Assembly: GCF_014696065.1 (NCBI RefSeq)
Contig: NZ_JACJPL010000027.1
Span: 434,001-498,000 of the forward strand
Origin: Leptolyngbya sp. FACHB-261
Lineage (GTDB): Bacteria > Cyanobacteriota > Cyanobacteriia > FACHB-261
Length of the DNA: 64,000 nucleotides
Direction: 5' to 3'
Part shown: in pieces, positions 1 to 8,707 of the stretch
How the letters are laid out: every line of letters starts with the position of its first letter
How positions within the stretch are numbered: position 1 is the first letter of the stretch
Position numbers and translations under genes: made by a program
The notes under the pieces: model-generated
Seen by the model: the letters and a program-made list of their open reading frames with translations, nothing else
What the model was told of the DNA's origin: nothing
The model's database searches: none

Positions 1-52
1 ACTGCCTTTAAGAGTTCAAGAGTCCTTGAATTTTTAGCAGAACCAACCAGAC

Positions 53-850
53 ATGATATGGTTGCTACGCAATTGGGACATGTCTGGGCAGTTGGCTGCT
101 CCAGGGAGGCGATCGGTGCGCTTGCTAATTTGGCTGGATGTTCTAGTGCTGCTGGCCTGGGGTTTGGCATTGCTGCGTTTCTGGCTCATGGGTCGGTTAC
201 CCCTGTTTATCCACCCGAATTACATCCCTTTGGTGGTCGCGGCAGGATTGCTGCTTTTGGTGTTGAGCGGGATCCAGGGCTTGCGAACTTTGGCTTTAGT
301 GCGCCTCCAAGCCCGGGAGATGCGGCACACAACGCTACTTCCGCCCCAGGTAGGCAGCGGCTTATTACTGAGCGTCGCCTTGATCGCGCTAGTCATGACA
401 CCGCGTCCATTCACTAGCGATACAGCCCTGCAACGGGGGGTCAGCGATACACTGAGCTTGACCAGACCTCAGCCACAGGCGTTCCGTATCAGCGTGGAGC
501 CCAGCCAGCGCACCCTGCTCGATTGGATTCGCACTTTGAATGTCTACCCGGAACCTGACGCCTACACTGGACAAGCCGTTAAGGTTCAAGGCTTCGTTGT
601 CTACGAACCGAATCAGCCCAACAATTACTTGACCATTTCTCGATTTGTGATCACCTGTTGCGCTGCCGATGCTTACCCCGTTGGTTTACCAGTCAAGCTA
701 GCAGGTGATCGCAGCCAATACCCGAAGGATTCTTGGTTTGAGGTGACAGGCAACATGGTTACTGAGTCACTCAATCAACAACGGCAATTAGTCATTCAAG
801 CGAGTGCTTTTACTCCCATTCCTGAGCCTGCTAATCCCTATATGTACTAG
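53..850 (+). CDS. TIGR03943-like (YcgQ/DUF1980) membrane protein
   Basis: A 265-residue protein with three hydrophobic segments near residues 24-44, 57-75 and 100-117 followed by a soluble C-terminal domain. The pattern ITCCAADAYPVG around residue 201 and the following beta-rich stretch match what I know of the TIGR03943/YcgQ family, whose members usually sit directly downstream of a DUF318-type permease. The paired cysteines suggest metal binding (inference). The partner permease, if present, would lie left of the window: an in-frame stop at 35-37 separates this ORF from upstream DNA. No good ribosome-binding site precedes the ATG at 53; ATG 80 is an alternative. Transported substrate is unknown. 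Confidence 0.7.
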   Translation: MIWLLRNWDMSGQLAAPGRRSVRLLIWLDVLVLLAWGLALLRFWLMGRLPLFIHPNYIPLVVAAGLLLLVLSGIQGLRTLALVRLQAREMRHTTLLPPQVGSGLLLSVALIALVMTPRPFTSDTALQRGVSDTLSLTRPQPQAFRISVEPSQRTLLDWIRTLNVYPEPDAYTGQAVKVQGFVVYEPNQPNNYLTISRFVITCCAADAYPVGLPVKLAGDRSQYPKDSWFEVTGNMVTESLNQQRQLVIQASAFTPIPEPANPYMY

Positions 851-979
851 CAGATTTATACCAGAGCCCCTATTCAACTTTTGTCCAAGAAAGGTCCAAG
901 GACTAAGACAATAGAAGCAACAAACTAGTTCAATTAAGCCAGAAAACAATCAAATTCAGGCATCACTCAGCCCATTGAA

Positions 980-995
980 TCACCTAGTCAGGTGA
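980..995. repeat. Palindrome TCACC-N6-GGTGA
   Basis: TCACCTAGTCAGGTGA is a perfect 6-bp inverted repeat with a 4-base centre, about 75 bases before the adaptor start. The same TCACC-N6-GGTGA core occurs at 6604-6619 and 11572-11587. It could be an operator; no regulator is assigned. Confidence 0.35.
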
Positions 996-1069
996 GGGCA
1001 GCGTTGCGATTTTTGATCGACACTGACTCTGAATTCTGAAACATCACCTTGTGGGTCAGGCAAAATTTT

Positions 1070-2419
1070 ATGCAGCCGCCAATGTTCCTCAAAGGGAAAA
1101 CAGGACAAAAACGAGTTCCTTGGCTTGTTGGACTGTTGATTGTAGGACTGTTGGGATCTGGAATTTTTGCCTATTTAAGTTTGCGCAAGGCAGCGCCTAA
1201 ACCGGATTTGGACACCCAAAGTGCGGTAGTGGCTACTGGTAATCTCGCCATTGAAATCAAAGCCAATGGTTTGGTTCAGGCCATTCGCAAAGTTAATCTC
1301 AGCCCCAAGGAAGCAGGCCGGATTGATCAGCTCTATGTTGATGAAGGTGCTTGGGTCAGGCAAGGCGAATTGATCGCTCGTATGGATAGTGAGCAGGCTC
1401 AAGCGCAGGTCAAACAGTACACAGCTTTACTGGCCAGATCTCAAGCGGATTTAGAGCAAAAACAAACGGGAACCCGACCCGAAGAAATTGCCGAAGCAAG
1501 AGCTAGAGTGGCAGCAGCAGAAGCCAGTGTAGCAATGGCCCAAGCCAAACTAAAACGCGCCGTCGAAGAACTGCAACGCAATCAAATGCTCGCTCAAGCT
1601 GGAGCAATTTCTCAAAATTCAATAGAGGAGTTTTTCAGCCAGCAACAGGAGGCTAGTGCCAGTCTCAACGCGGAACTTGCTCGCTTGCGAGAACAACAGC
1701 AAACGCTAGGTAAGTTGCGCAATGGCACCCGTTCCGAAGAAATTGCCCAAGCCAAAGCCGAAGTTGCTCAGGCCAAAGCGCAGTTGCAGTTTTATCAAAC
1801 TCAGCTTGACAATACTTTCGTTCGCGCTCCCTTCTCAGGTTTAATTACCCGACGGTTCGCCCAGGAAGGCGACTTTGTGACCCCAACTACTTCCGCCTCG
1901 TCTACAGACGGTGCGACGTCAGCCTCAATCGCTGAGTTGTCCAGTGGTTTGGAAGTGGAAGCCAAAGTTCCAGAAGCCAGCGTTGCTCGTATCAACCCCG
2001 GCCAAACCGTTGAAATTCGGGCCGATGCCCATCCAGACGCCAGCTTCAAGGGGCAGGTACGCTTGATCGCACCCCGGGCGGTTCAGGAGAATAACGTGAC
2101 CTCGTTCCGGGTGCGGGTAGCGCTGCGGACCGGCCAGAAGCAACTCAAATCTGGCATGAATGTGCGGTTGACCTTTCTTGGTGAGCCCATCCGCAATGCG
2201 CTGCTGATTCCCCTGGCTGCCGTCGTGACCCAGAAGAATAGTCAGACGGGTGTTTGGGTGTCGGATGGCGAGAATGAAGCCACGTTTAAGCCGATTACCC
2301 TGGGTTCAACCAGCGGGAGCCAGGCACAGGTGCTTGAAGGTTTAGCGAAGGGCCAACGAATTTTACTCAGTCCACCACCAGGTCAATTAGTTCCTGGCAT
2401 CGACACCATGGGGCCATAG
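1070..2419 (+). CDS. HlyD-family periplasmic adaptor (MacA/DevB-like)
   Basis: Membrane-fusion subunit of an ABC exporter that bridges the inner-membrane permease to the outer membrane. It has one N-terminal membrane helix (WLVGLLIVGLLGSGIFAYL), a lipoyl/barrel-sandwich half (SPKEAGRIDQLYVDEGAWV), a long alpha-hairpin rich in A, Q, E and K (about residues 110-245) containing two TGTRPEEIA/NGTRSEEIA repeats, the second lipoyl half (FVRAPFSGLI), and C-terminal beta-barrel and membrane-proximal domains. That order is typical of MacA/DevB. I chose ATG 1070 (449 residues); the reading frame opens at TTG 1049 and another ATG lies at 1082. The permease gene follows after 2 bases, so the two are co-transcribed. 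Cargo is unknown; DevB relatives export heterocyst glycolipids but nothing here shows that. Confidence 0.85.
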   Translation: MQPPMFLKGKTGQKRVPWLVGLLIVGLLGSGIFAYLSLRKAAPKPDLDTQSAVVATGNLAIEIKANGLVQAIRKVNLSPKEAGRIDQLYVDEGAWVRQGELIARMDSEQAQAQVKQYTALLARSQADLEQKQTGTRPEEIAEARARVAAAEASVAMAQAKLKRAVEELQRNQMLAQAGAISQNSIEEFFSQQQEASASLNAELARLREQQQTLGKLRNGTRSEEIAQAKAEVAQAKAQLQFYQTQLDNTFVRAPFSGLITRRFAQEGDFVTPTTSASSTDGATSASIAELSSGLEVEAKVPEASVARINPGQTVEIRADAHPDASFKGQVRLIAPRAVQENNVTSFRVRVALRTGQKQLKSGMNVRLTFLGEPIRNALLIPLAAVVTQKNSQTGVWVSDGENEATFKPITLGSTSGSQAQVLEGLAKGQRILLSPPPGQLVPGIDTMGP

Positions 2420-2421
2420 GC

Positions 2422-3627
2422 ATGGATATTCTTGAAAATGTCAGAATGGCGGTCGCAACCTTGGCCTCCAATAAATTGCGCAGCAGCCTCACAATGCTAG
2501 GCGTGATTATTGGCAATGCTTCAGTCATTGCGCTGGTGGGTATCGGCCAGGGAGCGCAAAATTACACATTAGACAAGATCAATTCCTTCGGTCCCAATCG
2601 CCTGTTCATCTTCACGGGTGGTGGAGATATTGACGGCTTCAGGGTTCAAGAACAAACCCTAGTTTTAGCTGATGCTGAAGCAATTGCGGAGCAAGCACCA
2701 GCAGTACAGGCAGTGGCACCGGAGATCAGCTCTAACTCAGTGATGATTTACAAAAGTCGGAAGACAAATACGAATATTGTAGGCACAACCTCAGAGTATT
2801 TGTATGTACGCAATTTAGTCGTGACGCAAGGGCGTTTTTTGAATAAATCAGAGCAACAACAAAACGCTCAAGTCGTTGTTCTTGGCCCAGACCTAGCGAC
2901 TAAATTATTTGAGCGCGAAAATCCACTGGGCCGTGAAGTTCAAATTAATAACCTCAGTTTTCAAGTGGTGGGTGTTCTCGAAGGCAAGGGTTCTTTCTTA
3001 GGCCAGAACGAAGACGAACAGGCTTATATTCCAATCACCACCATGGCCGATCAGATCGCAGGTCGCCGCTCAGCTTATGGCGTGCCCATTGATCTGGTTC
3101 AAGTTTCTGCTCGGGATTTACCCAGCGTTAGAGCAGCTGCCTTTCAAATCACCAATATTTTGACCCAACGGCATGGCAAAAAAGACTTTAGCGTCGTCTC
3201 AAACAAATCATTTCAAACCCTGGTTGGCCAAGTCACTGGTGTACTCAGCCTGACCTTGGCTGCCATCGCCAGCATCTCATTGCTCGTGGGTGGCATTGGC
3301 ATTATGAACATCATGTTAGTTTCGGTCACTGAACGGACTCAAGAGATTGGTTTACGCAAAGCCATCGGTGCCACCCAGAAAGCAATTCTGACTCAGTTTT
3401 TGGTTGAGGCAGTAATTTTGTCAGTGACTGGAGGGTTAATTGGCACAGGTCTTGGTCTTGGTGGCTCTTTCCTGGTTGCTACTTTCACTCCCCTGAAGCC
3501 CAGTGTGCCAATATCAGCTATCGTCCTAGCAGTAGGGGTCTCCGGCGGTATTGGTCTGTTTTTCGGCGTACTGCCAGCTCGACGGGCGGCTAAGCTCGAC
3601 CCTATTGTTGCCCTAAGAAGTGCTTAG
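2422..3627 (+). CDS. ABC transporter permease, MacB/DevC (FtsX) type
   Basis: A 401-residue permease with an N-terminal helix (about 17-40, NKLRSSLTMLGVIIGNASV), a large periplasmic MacB_PCD domain (about 45-265) and three C-terminal FtsX helices; MNIMLVSVTERTQEIGLRKA is the coupling region seen in MacB/LolC proteins. It has no ATP-binding domain, unlike full-length MacB (about 650 residues). The gene lies 2 bases behind the HlyD adaptor and works with it. No ATPase gene lies next to the pair: the next gene is rtcB on the other strand behind a terminator. The ATPase must be supplied from elsewhere. Confidence 0.85.
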   Translation: MDILENVRMAVATLASNKLRSSLTMLGVIIGNASVIALVGIGQGAQNYTLDKINSFGPNRLFIFTGGGDIDGFRVQEQTLVLADAEAIAEQAPAVQAVAPEISSNSVMIYKSRKTNTNIVGTTSEYLYVRNLVVTQGRFLNKSEQQQNAQVVVLGPDLATKLFERENPLGREVQINNLSFQVVGVLEGKGSFLGQNEDEQAYIPITTMADQIAGRRSAYGVPIDLVQVSARDLPSVRAAAFQITNILTQRHGKKDFSVVSNKSFQTLVGQVTGVLSLTLAAIASISLLVGGIGIMNIMLVSVTERTQEIGLRKAIGATQKAILTQFLVEAVILSVTGGLIGTGLGLGGSFLVATFTPLKPSVPISAIVLAVGVSGGIGLFFGVLPARRAAKLDPIVALRSA

Positions 3628-3699
3628 TGGTTCTGCTTAATGGTTCAGATACCATCTATGTGCCTTCTGATCGAGATTTAGAAGTTGAGCATTGAAAAA

Positions 3700-3723
3700 A
3701 GAGGGGCAAAACTTTGCCCCTCT
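3700..3723. terminator. Bidirectional terminator between permease and rtcB
   Basis: A perfect hairpin (AGAGGGGCAA / TTGCCCCTCT, 4-base loop AACT) sits between two converging genes. A-rich sequence (six A's) precedes it on the + strand, giving a U-run for minus-strand transcripts. Confidence 0.75.
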
Positions 3724-3727
3724 TCGA

Positions 3728-4915
3728 TTAGCCTTTCACACAAACTACTTGCTTGAGCGTCGCCACAACCTCAACCAGATCGGCCTGATTGGCCATCACT
3801 GCTTCAATCGGCTTGTAGGCAGCAGGAATTTCATCTAGAACACCCGCATCTTTGCGACACTCTACGCCAGCTGTTTGAGCCAGGAGATCATCTAGCGTAA
3901 AACTGTCCTTCGCCTTATTGCGTGACATCAAGCGACCTGCGCCATGACTACAAGAGCAATAACTCTCCGGATTACCTTTACCCTTCACGATGTAAGATTT
4001 GGCTCCCATTGACCCAGGAATGATACCGTAATCTTCGCAGCGGGCTCGTACTGCCCCTTTACGGGTGACATAAACCGATTCGCCAAAATGCACCTCCTGC
4101 TCTGCATAATTGTGATGACAATTCACCGACAATAGAGGCTTAGTAAGCTTGCCACCAGCAAGATGTTTCTCAACAATTCGCTTGAAGCGAGTCATCATAA
4201 TCTCACGGTTGGCACGTGCATAGTCCTGGGCCCATTGCAGGTCGCGCCAGTAGGCCGCAAACTCTGGAGTTCCTGCAACAAAGTAAGCAAGATCGGCATC
4301 AGGTAAGCGGGTTTCAGTTAACTTTGCCAAGTTTTTAGCTGTGCGCATATGGCTCTGAGCCAAACTGTTGCCAATGTGGCGTGAGCCAGAATGCAACATC
4401 AGCCAAACCTGGTTTTCCGTATCTACACAAACTTCTAGAAAATGATTGCCGCCACCAAGAGAGGCCAACTGCTTGCTCGCTTTACCAGCTAAGTGCTGTA
4501 CGTCGTCGTGTAGATCCTTGAACTGTTGCCAGCCTTGCCAATTAGAAACGGCTTTGTCAATCTCTTTATTTTCAGCAAAACCAACCGGAACTGCAGCTTC
4601 AAGATCCAAACGGATCTTTTTAAGTTTTCCTTCCAGTTGTTCGGCAACAAAAGGAGTTTTAAGCGCATTCATGCCACAGCCGATATCAACACCCACAGCA
4701 GCAGGAATAATTGCTTCTTGGGTCGCAATTACCGATCCGACCAATGCCCCTTTGCCTAGATGCACATCTGGCATCAGGGCCAAATGCTTGAATACAAACG
4801 GCAGGGAGGCGACGTTTTTCGCCATTTGGGTCTCTTGAGAACCAAGGCCGTGATTAGCCCAAGAGAGGACTGGTTTAGGAGCAGTTAGATTTAGTTTCTC
4901 GTAGGGCATAATCAT
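3728..4915 (-). CDS. rtcB: RtcB family RNA ligase
   Basis: GTP- and Mn-dependent RNA ligase that joins 2',3'-cyclic phosphate (3'-phosphate) and 5'-OH ends in tRNA or RNA repair. The full set of RtcB signatures is visible: PDVHLGKG (about residue 49), GVDIGCGMNA (75-84), GGNHFLE, HSGSRHIG, NCHHNYAEQE, and SHGAGRLMSRN, which in characterised RtcB carries the histidine that is guanylylated. Length 395 is normal for the bacterial family. The start may be ATG 4915 or the in-frame ATG 4909. No rtcA, archease or PrfH gene is adjacent. The gene stands alone except for a possible 60-codon ORF upstream on the same strand. Confidence 0.93.
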   Translation of the reverse strand: MIMPYEKLNLTAPKPVLSWANHGLGSQETQMAKNVASLPFVFKHLALMPDVHLGKGALVGSVIATQEAIIPAAVGVDIGCGMNALKTPFVAEQLEGKLKKIRLDLEAAVPVGFAENKEIDKAVSNWQGWQQFKDLHDDVQHLAGKASKQLASLGGGNHFLEVCVDTENQVWLMLHSGSRHIGNSLAQSHMRTAKNLAKLTETRLPDADLAYFVAGTPEFAAYWRDLQWAQDYARANREIMMTRFKRIVEKHLAGGKLTKPLLSVNCHHNYAEQEVHFGESVYVTRKGAVRARCEDYGIIPGSMGAKSYIVKGKGNPESYCSCSHGAGRLMSRNKAKDSFTLDDLLAQTAGVECRKDAGVLDEIPAAYKPIEAVMANQADLVEVVATLKQVVCVKG

Positions 4916-4981
4916 CAGCCTGGTTTACAAAATTGGTCAAAGCTATTGAGCCAAGACTTTGGCCAAGGTCTCGGGGTCAAA

Positions 4982-5164
4982 CTACCAAACTATCCGACGT
5001 AAGTAGTACAAATCCCGGATACGTTGAGCAGCGCGGGTCGCCTCATTCACTTGGTTAGAACTGGTTAAATGGTCTGTTTCGGCCTCAGGTTGGTGTTGAG
5101 GAGCTGGCGTCTCAGGCTCAGGACCGAATCGCCCCAAAGGCTGAAGAATATAAAGCAATGACAT
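4982..5164 (-). CDS. Small hypothetical protein upstream of rtcB
   Basis: A 60-codon ORF in the same direction as rtcB, about 65 bases upstream of it. The ATG is preceded by GAGAGGG at good Shine-Dalgarno spacing (7 bases). The product has a short hydrophobic start, a Pro/Gln/Glu-rich middle (PEPETPAPQHQPEAE) and a basic, tyrosine-containing end (RIRDLYYLRRIVW). I do not recognise it. It could be a real small gene or a chance ORF; the ribosome-binding site is the main support. Confidence 0.4.
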   Translation of the reverse strand: MSLLYILQPLGRFGPEPETPAPQHQPEAETDHLTSSNQVNEATRAAQRIRDLYYLRRIVW

Positions 5165-5240
5165 CGTGCAACCCTCTCACATTTCTTTTTATACTACAAG
5201 AATACTACAAAATTCTTGAGAGCGGCAAGAGCCATTAGAA

Positions 5241-5627
5241 CTATTGCGCTTCTAGAAAGGCGTAAGCATGGCACGACTGCCAAAGCTGAATAATCAAAGC
5301 TTCTGCTCTAGCGCTTAACCGGGTCACAAAGACTCCTTCACTACTTTCAAAGTCAGTTGAAATCCAAATTCCTGGCAGGCTCACTTCAACATATTCCTCA
5401 TCACAAACGTATAGTGCTGCTCCATTGACTTCTTGTTGTAGAACAGCCTCCAATGAAGTTTGTTCAAACAGATGAATTGGCAGCAAAAATGCAGCGGTGC
5501 TGGTTTCCGTAATGATGGTTTCGCCGACACACCAAGCTAGCTTCTGACGCAAGCTCAGCCACTCATCCACGCCCTGAGTGAGAGGCTCAAGGTAGATGCC
5601 AGCTTCGGTATAAATGAATTTCAACAT
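5241..5627 (-). CDS. alr0857-like conserved cyanobacterial protein
   Basis: A 128-residue acidic soluble protein beginning MLKFIYTEAGIYLEPL, with a beta-rich middle (TSTAAFLLPIHLF) and EGVFVTRLSARAEALIIQLW near the end. The sequence resembles, from memory, the cyanobacterial family named after Anabaena alr0857; function unknown. I chose the ATG at 5627 because family members start around MLK; an upstream in-frame ATG at 5669 would add 14 basic residues and has GAGAG before it, so the start is not settled. A 7-bp inverted repeat (ACTCTCT-CA-AGAGAGT, 5681-5696) lies just upstream and could be regulatory. Confidence 0.6.
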   Translation of the reverse strand: MLKFIYTEAGIYLEPLTQGVDEWLSLRQKLAWCVGETIITETSTAAFLLPIHLFEQTSLEAVLQQEVNGAALYVCDEEYVEVSLPGIWISTDFESSEGVFVTRLSARAEALIIQLWQSCHAYAFLEAQ

Positions 5628-5766
5628 GGCCTGGGGTCTCCTGCTATTCCAGGGTTTCTTTCGGCTCATCCAAACTCTCTCAAGAGAGTCAAACGGACTG
5701 GTGTAGGTGCAAATTAAAGGACTTCTCGAACACTCAAAGGCAGATCATCAACAGCTAATTCCAAAT

Positions 5767-5801
5767 CAGAGCCCCCGCTTCTAACTGTTAGAAGCGGGGG
5801 C
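5767..5801. repeat. Large 17-bp perfect hairpin (possible IS right-end structure)
   Basis: GAGCCCCCGCTTCTAAC, one central T, then the exact complement: a near-perfect 35-base palindrome. It lies about 30 bases beyond the end of the decayed ORF at 5829-6128 on the minus strand. There is no clear T-run on either side, so a simple terminator is less likely. Strong hairpins at this position are typical of IS200/IS605 right ends. Confidence 0.55.
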
Positions 5802-5828
5802 TCACGAAAATCGGTGGGATCTTCTGGG

Positions 5829-6128
5829 CTATATCAGTACGGCAGCTTTACGACCGTACTTTCCGCTTCGTCGATATGGTTTAGCGCCTGCAGGCAGCAG
5901 ATTAGGGACACGAGTTCCTTGTGCAAGGGCGGTGCATATAAACTTAAAGCCCTTAGAGCCCTTAAAGCCTATTCGACCGAGCTGCATCAATACCTGTACG
6001 TCCCCTTCTACAATCGCCACTGTGCCAAGACCGCTTCTGCGGTTGGCTAATTCCAGTGGGGAGAGAATAGGTCGCTTGGATTTCACAGGTAGGCTCCTAA
6101 TGAGGAGAACTCGGCTCACGTCTAACAT
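5829..6128 (-). pseudogene. Possible remnant of an IS200/IS605 TnpB-type element
   Basis: A 99-codon open frame with an odd composition: short basic patches (KSKRP, RRSG, KPYRRSGKYGRKAA) and the repeated GFKGSKGFKF, without a recognisable complete domain. The segment TALAQGTR...SGKYGRK loosely resembles the variable tail of cyanobacterial TnpB proteins, and a large hairpin follows on the same strand as expected for an IS605-type right end. No RuvC motifs, TnpA or left end are present. This is a guess from context. The alternative is non-coding DNA with a chance ORF. Confidence 0.28.
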
Positions 6129-6211
6129 ATTACACCTGTAATACAGGACTGTCTACATTTTTCTCAAACGAGCTACACAAGAGCGAAAGAACTGGCTCAA
6201 AATCAAGGCTT

Positions 6212-6403
6212 CTAGCCCTCCAGCCACTCAAAAATTTTATCGAGTTGCTCCAGGGAGACCAGACCGTACTGCCAGAGAATAATAGGTAAGGGTCCTAGAT
6301 CCTGCTCACAGCGGCGCAGCGCCATAGCAATAGAGGAGGCGGACACTGCTAGTTCCGTCTGTAGAAAGTCGATTAATTGCGTGTGGCTTTGACTCAATTC
6401 CAT
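6212..6403 (-). CDS. DUF2949 protein
   Basis: A 63-residue protein of a cyanobacteria-specific family: LIDFLQTELAVSASSIAMAL, then LPIILWQYGLVSLEQLDKIFEWLE, both hallmark stretches of DUF2949. It is predicted to be all-helical and soluble; function unknown. I start it at ATG 6403 (MELSQSH), which has GGAG nine bases upstream; an in-frame ATG at 6424 adds seven residues and lacks a clear ribosome-binding site. Confidence 0.8.
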   Translation of the reverse strand: MELSQSHTQLIDFLQTELAVSASSIAMALRRCEQDLGPLPIILWQYGLVSLEQLDKIFEWLEG

Positions 6404-6424
6404 AGCTAACAGCTCCGACACCAT

Positions 6425-6734
6425 TCGAGCAGAACTTACGGCTAGTCACGCATCACCAAGAGCACAAGCACTCCGTTTACAGCTCGGAGGTCTGTTAAAG
6501 CTAATGGCGCTAACGTGGACGTCAGGTAGCAGCAATGTCCCCCCATCTAGAGACTTCACCTAAAGTACGACCAGCACTGCTGCTCCTACCTCATCCAGCT
6601 GACTCACCTGACCGGGTGATCCGCAAGAACTTATTGCATGGCGAGGGGCAAGGGGGGCTTGACAGCCAACCAGAAGCTAGACATACTAAATCTAACGTTT
6701 ACGTCAAGGTTTACCAAGAGATGACCTGAACGGT
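6425..6734. promoter_or_regulatory. merR promoter and candidate MerR operator
   Basis: A consensus-like promoter TTGACA (6659-6664), 17-base spacer, CATACT (6682-6687) precedes the MerR gene. An imperfect dyad CTAACGTTTACGTCAAGG (6692-6709; bottom strand CCTTGACGT-AAACGTTAG) lies over the expected transcription start and matches the CCTTGACGTTAACG-type operators of many MerR proteins. Its position suggests autorepression (inference). Further upstream is one copy of a short dispersed repeat (about 6591-6620). The 64-codon ORF across this region is not believed. Confidence 0.5.
6591..6620. repeat. Dispersed repeat copy 1 (second copy at 11559-11588)
   Basis: The two copies share CCTCATCC, four variable bases, then GACTCACCTGAC, one variable base and GGGTGAT. 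The core TCACC-N6-GGTGA is a 5-bp dyad. In the forward frame both copies read HP-x-DSPDRVI, with all but one codon difference synonymous. Confidence 0.5.
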
Positions 6735-7127
6735 ATGAGTGATCGTATGCGGATCGGGGAGTTAGCGGAGAAGGCGGGGGTCACTCCACGCACCATTCGC
6801 TACTACGAAAACTTAGGGTTGATGGGTTGTGAGCGGGAGGGAAAAGGCTTCCGTTACTACTCAGCAGAACATTTGGTTCGATTACAAAAGATCGACAATC
6901 TGAAGAAGCTAGGCCTTAGCCTGGAAGAAATCAACGAAGTCATCCACTTATACTTTTCCGATCCAACTGGCTTTCAGGGCAAGCAAAAGCTGCTGACTAT
7001 TCTTCAGCAACATCTCGCCGAAACTGAGGAGAAGCTCAAAGCGTTGGAGCAATTCCGATCAGAACTGCAAATCAATATTGCCAATGTCCAACAGCATCTC
7101 GAGCAAATCGCTAAAGCTCAGAATTAG
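6735..7127 (+). CDS. MerR family transcriptional regulator
   Basis: A 130-residue regulator: winged helix-turn-helix at residues 5-75 (MRIGELAEKAGVTPRTIRYY, then YYSAEHLVRLQKIDNLKKLG), followed by a dimerising antiparallel coiled coil (about 85-127). There is no C-terminal cysteine cluster, so it is unlikely to be a metal sensor of the MerR/CueR/ZntR type. MerR proteins distort over-spaced promoters to activate them. It lies 84 bases before a small gene encoding only a second copy of its coiled coil, and in turn before an aldo/keto reductase on the same strand, a likely target. A candidate operator overlaps its own promoter. Confidence 0.9.
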   Translation: MSDRMRIGELAEKAGVTPRTIRYYENLGLMGCEREGKGFRYYSAEHLVRLQKIDNLKKLGLSLEEINEVIHLYFSDPTGFQGKQKLLTILQQHLAETEEKLKALEQFRSELQINIANVQQHLEQIAKAQN

Positions 7128-7210
7128 TATTACTTTTTAGCTGCTGCAAGATCAGATAACCCGAGACTATACAACTAGCCTTCACTCAAGCTCTTTCCTA
7201 AGGTTAAGCT

Positions 7211-7408
7211 ATGAACTCAGCCTACCCGCCAGCTCGGCTCCAAGAACGTCCGTTCGAGCTTCAAGGCCAGCAGAAAATGCTGGCAGTTCTCCAGGTTCAC
7301 TTGGAAGAAACAGAAGAGCAAATCGAGTCGCTTCAGCAATTGTGCTTAGAGCTTCAGAGCAAAATCACCAAAGTACAACAGGAACTTACGCAGTCTTCTA
7401 AGCTCTAA
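7211..7408 (+). CDS. Headless MerR paralogue (coiled coil only)
   Basis: A 65-residue protein whose residues 16-60 align directly with residues 78-122 of the preceding MerR: ELQGQQKMLAVLQVHLEETE against GFQGKQKLLTILQQHLAETE, continuing through LELQSKITKVQQ against SELQINIANVQQ. It lacks any helix-turn-helix, and the 83 bases between the genes are too short to hide one. A ribosome-binding site (TAAGG, 8 bases before ATG) supports translation. It could heterodimerise with the MerR and act as a dominant-negative or modulating partner (inference). Alternatively it is a decaying duplicate, but it has no frameshift or stop. Confidence 0.65.
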   Translation: MNSAYPPARLQERPFELQGQQKMLAVLQVHLEETEEQIESLQQLCLELQSKITKVQQELTQSSKL

Positions 7409-7551
7409 CAGCCGCTCTCCCCAAATTCCTGAAAATTCCTACAAACCTTTCAAGCTTCGAAGATTAGCGTTGGCCTTGTTGACACTAAAGCTCTCAGCTA
7501 ATGAGCTGTTGATCAACTTGCTATCAACACAATTCCGGAGTCAAAATTACC

Positions 7552-8541
<990 letters not shown>

Positions 8542-8596
8542 TTCTCGTTCTGCGCTAGTTCCACCTCTGTTCTTAAGTGGATAAGTAGAAATTCGT

Positions 8597-8614
8597 GGGG
8601 TAGTTAGCTACCCC
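8597..8614. terminator. Hairpin between converging genes
   Basis: GGGGTAG-TTAG-CTACCCC, a perfect 7-bp stem extended by a G-T pair, between the aldo/keto reductase and the opposite-strand kinase. No T-run follows, so it may be a weak or Rho-assisted terminator. Confidence 0.45.
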
Positions 8615-8707
8615 GCAGCTTGTACTCCAGCAACAAATAAATCTCAACGTTCTGACATCCTGGAGCTAACTTTTTAGAGCCGGACTAAAGCAAAAGCTTG
8701 AGGACTA

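Larger units (their letters stand above)
5670..6211. other. 540-base stretch without a confident gene
   Basis: It holds a 7-bp inverted repeat at 5681-5696, the 35-base palindrome at 5767-5801, the doubtful IS remnant, and a short ACCTGTAATACAG-type dyad near 6133. Open frames on both strands overlap each other and none has a convincing ribosome-binding site. Confidence 0.5.

Noticed and set aside
58-417. 119-codon ORF in a different frame from the TIGR03943-like gene
   Set aside because: The overlapping frame has clear membrane segments and the CC motif; this one does not.
6535-6729. 64-codon ORF before merR
   Set aside because: It spans the promoter and operator and reads as low-complexity sequence; only the DSPDRVI piece repeats elsewhere.
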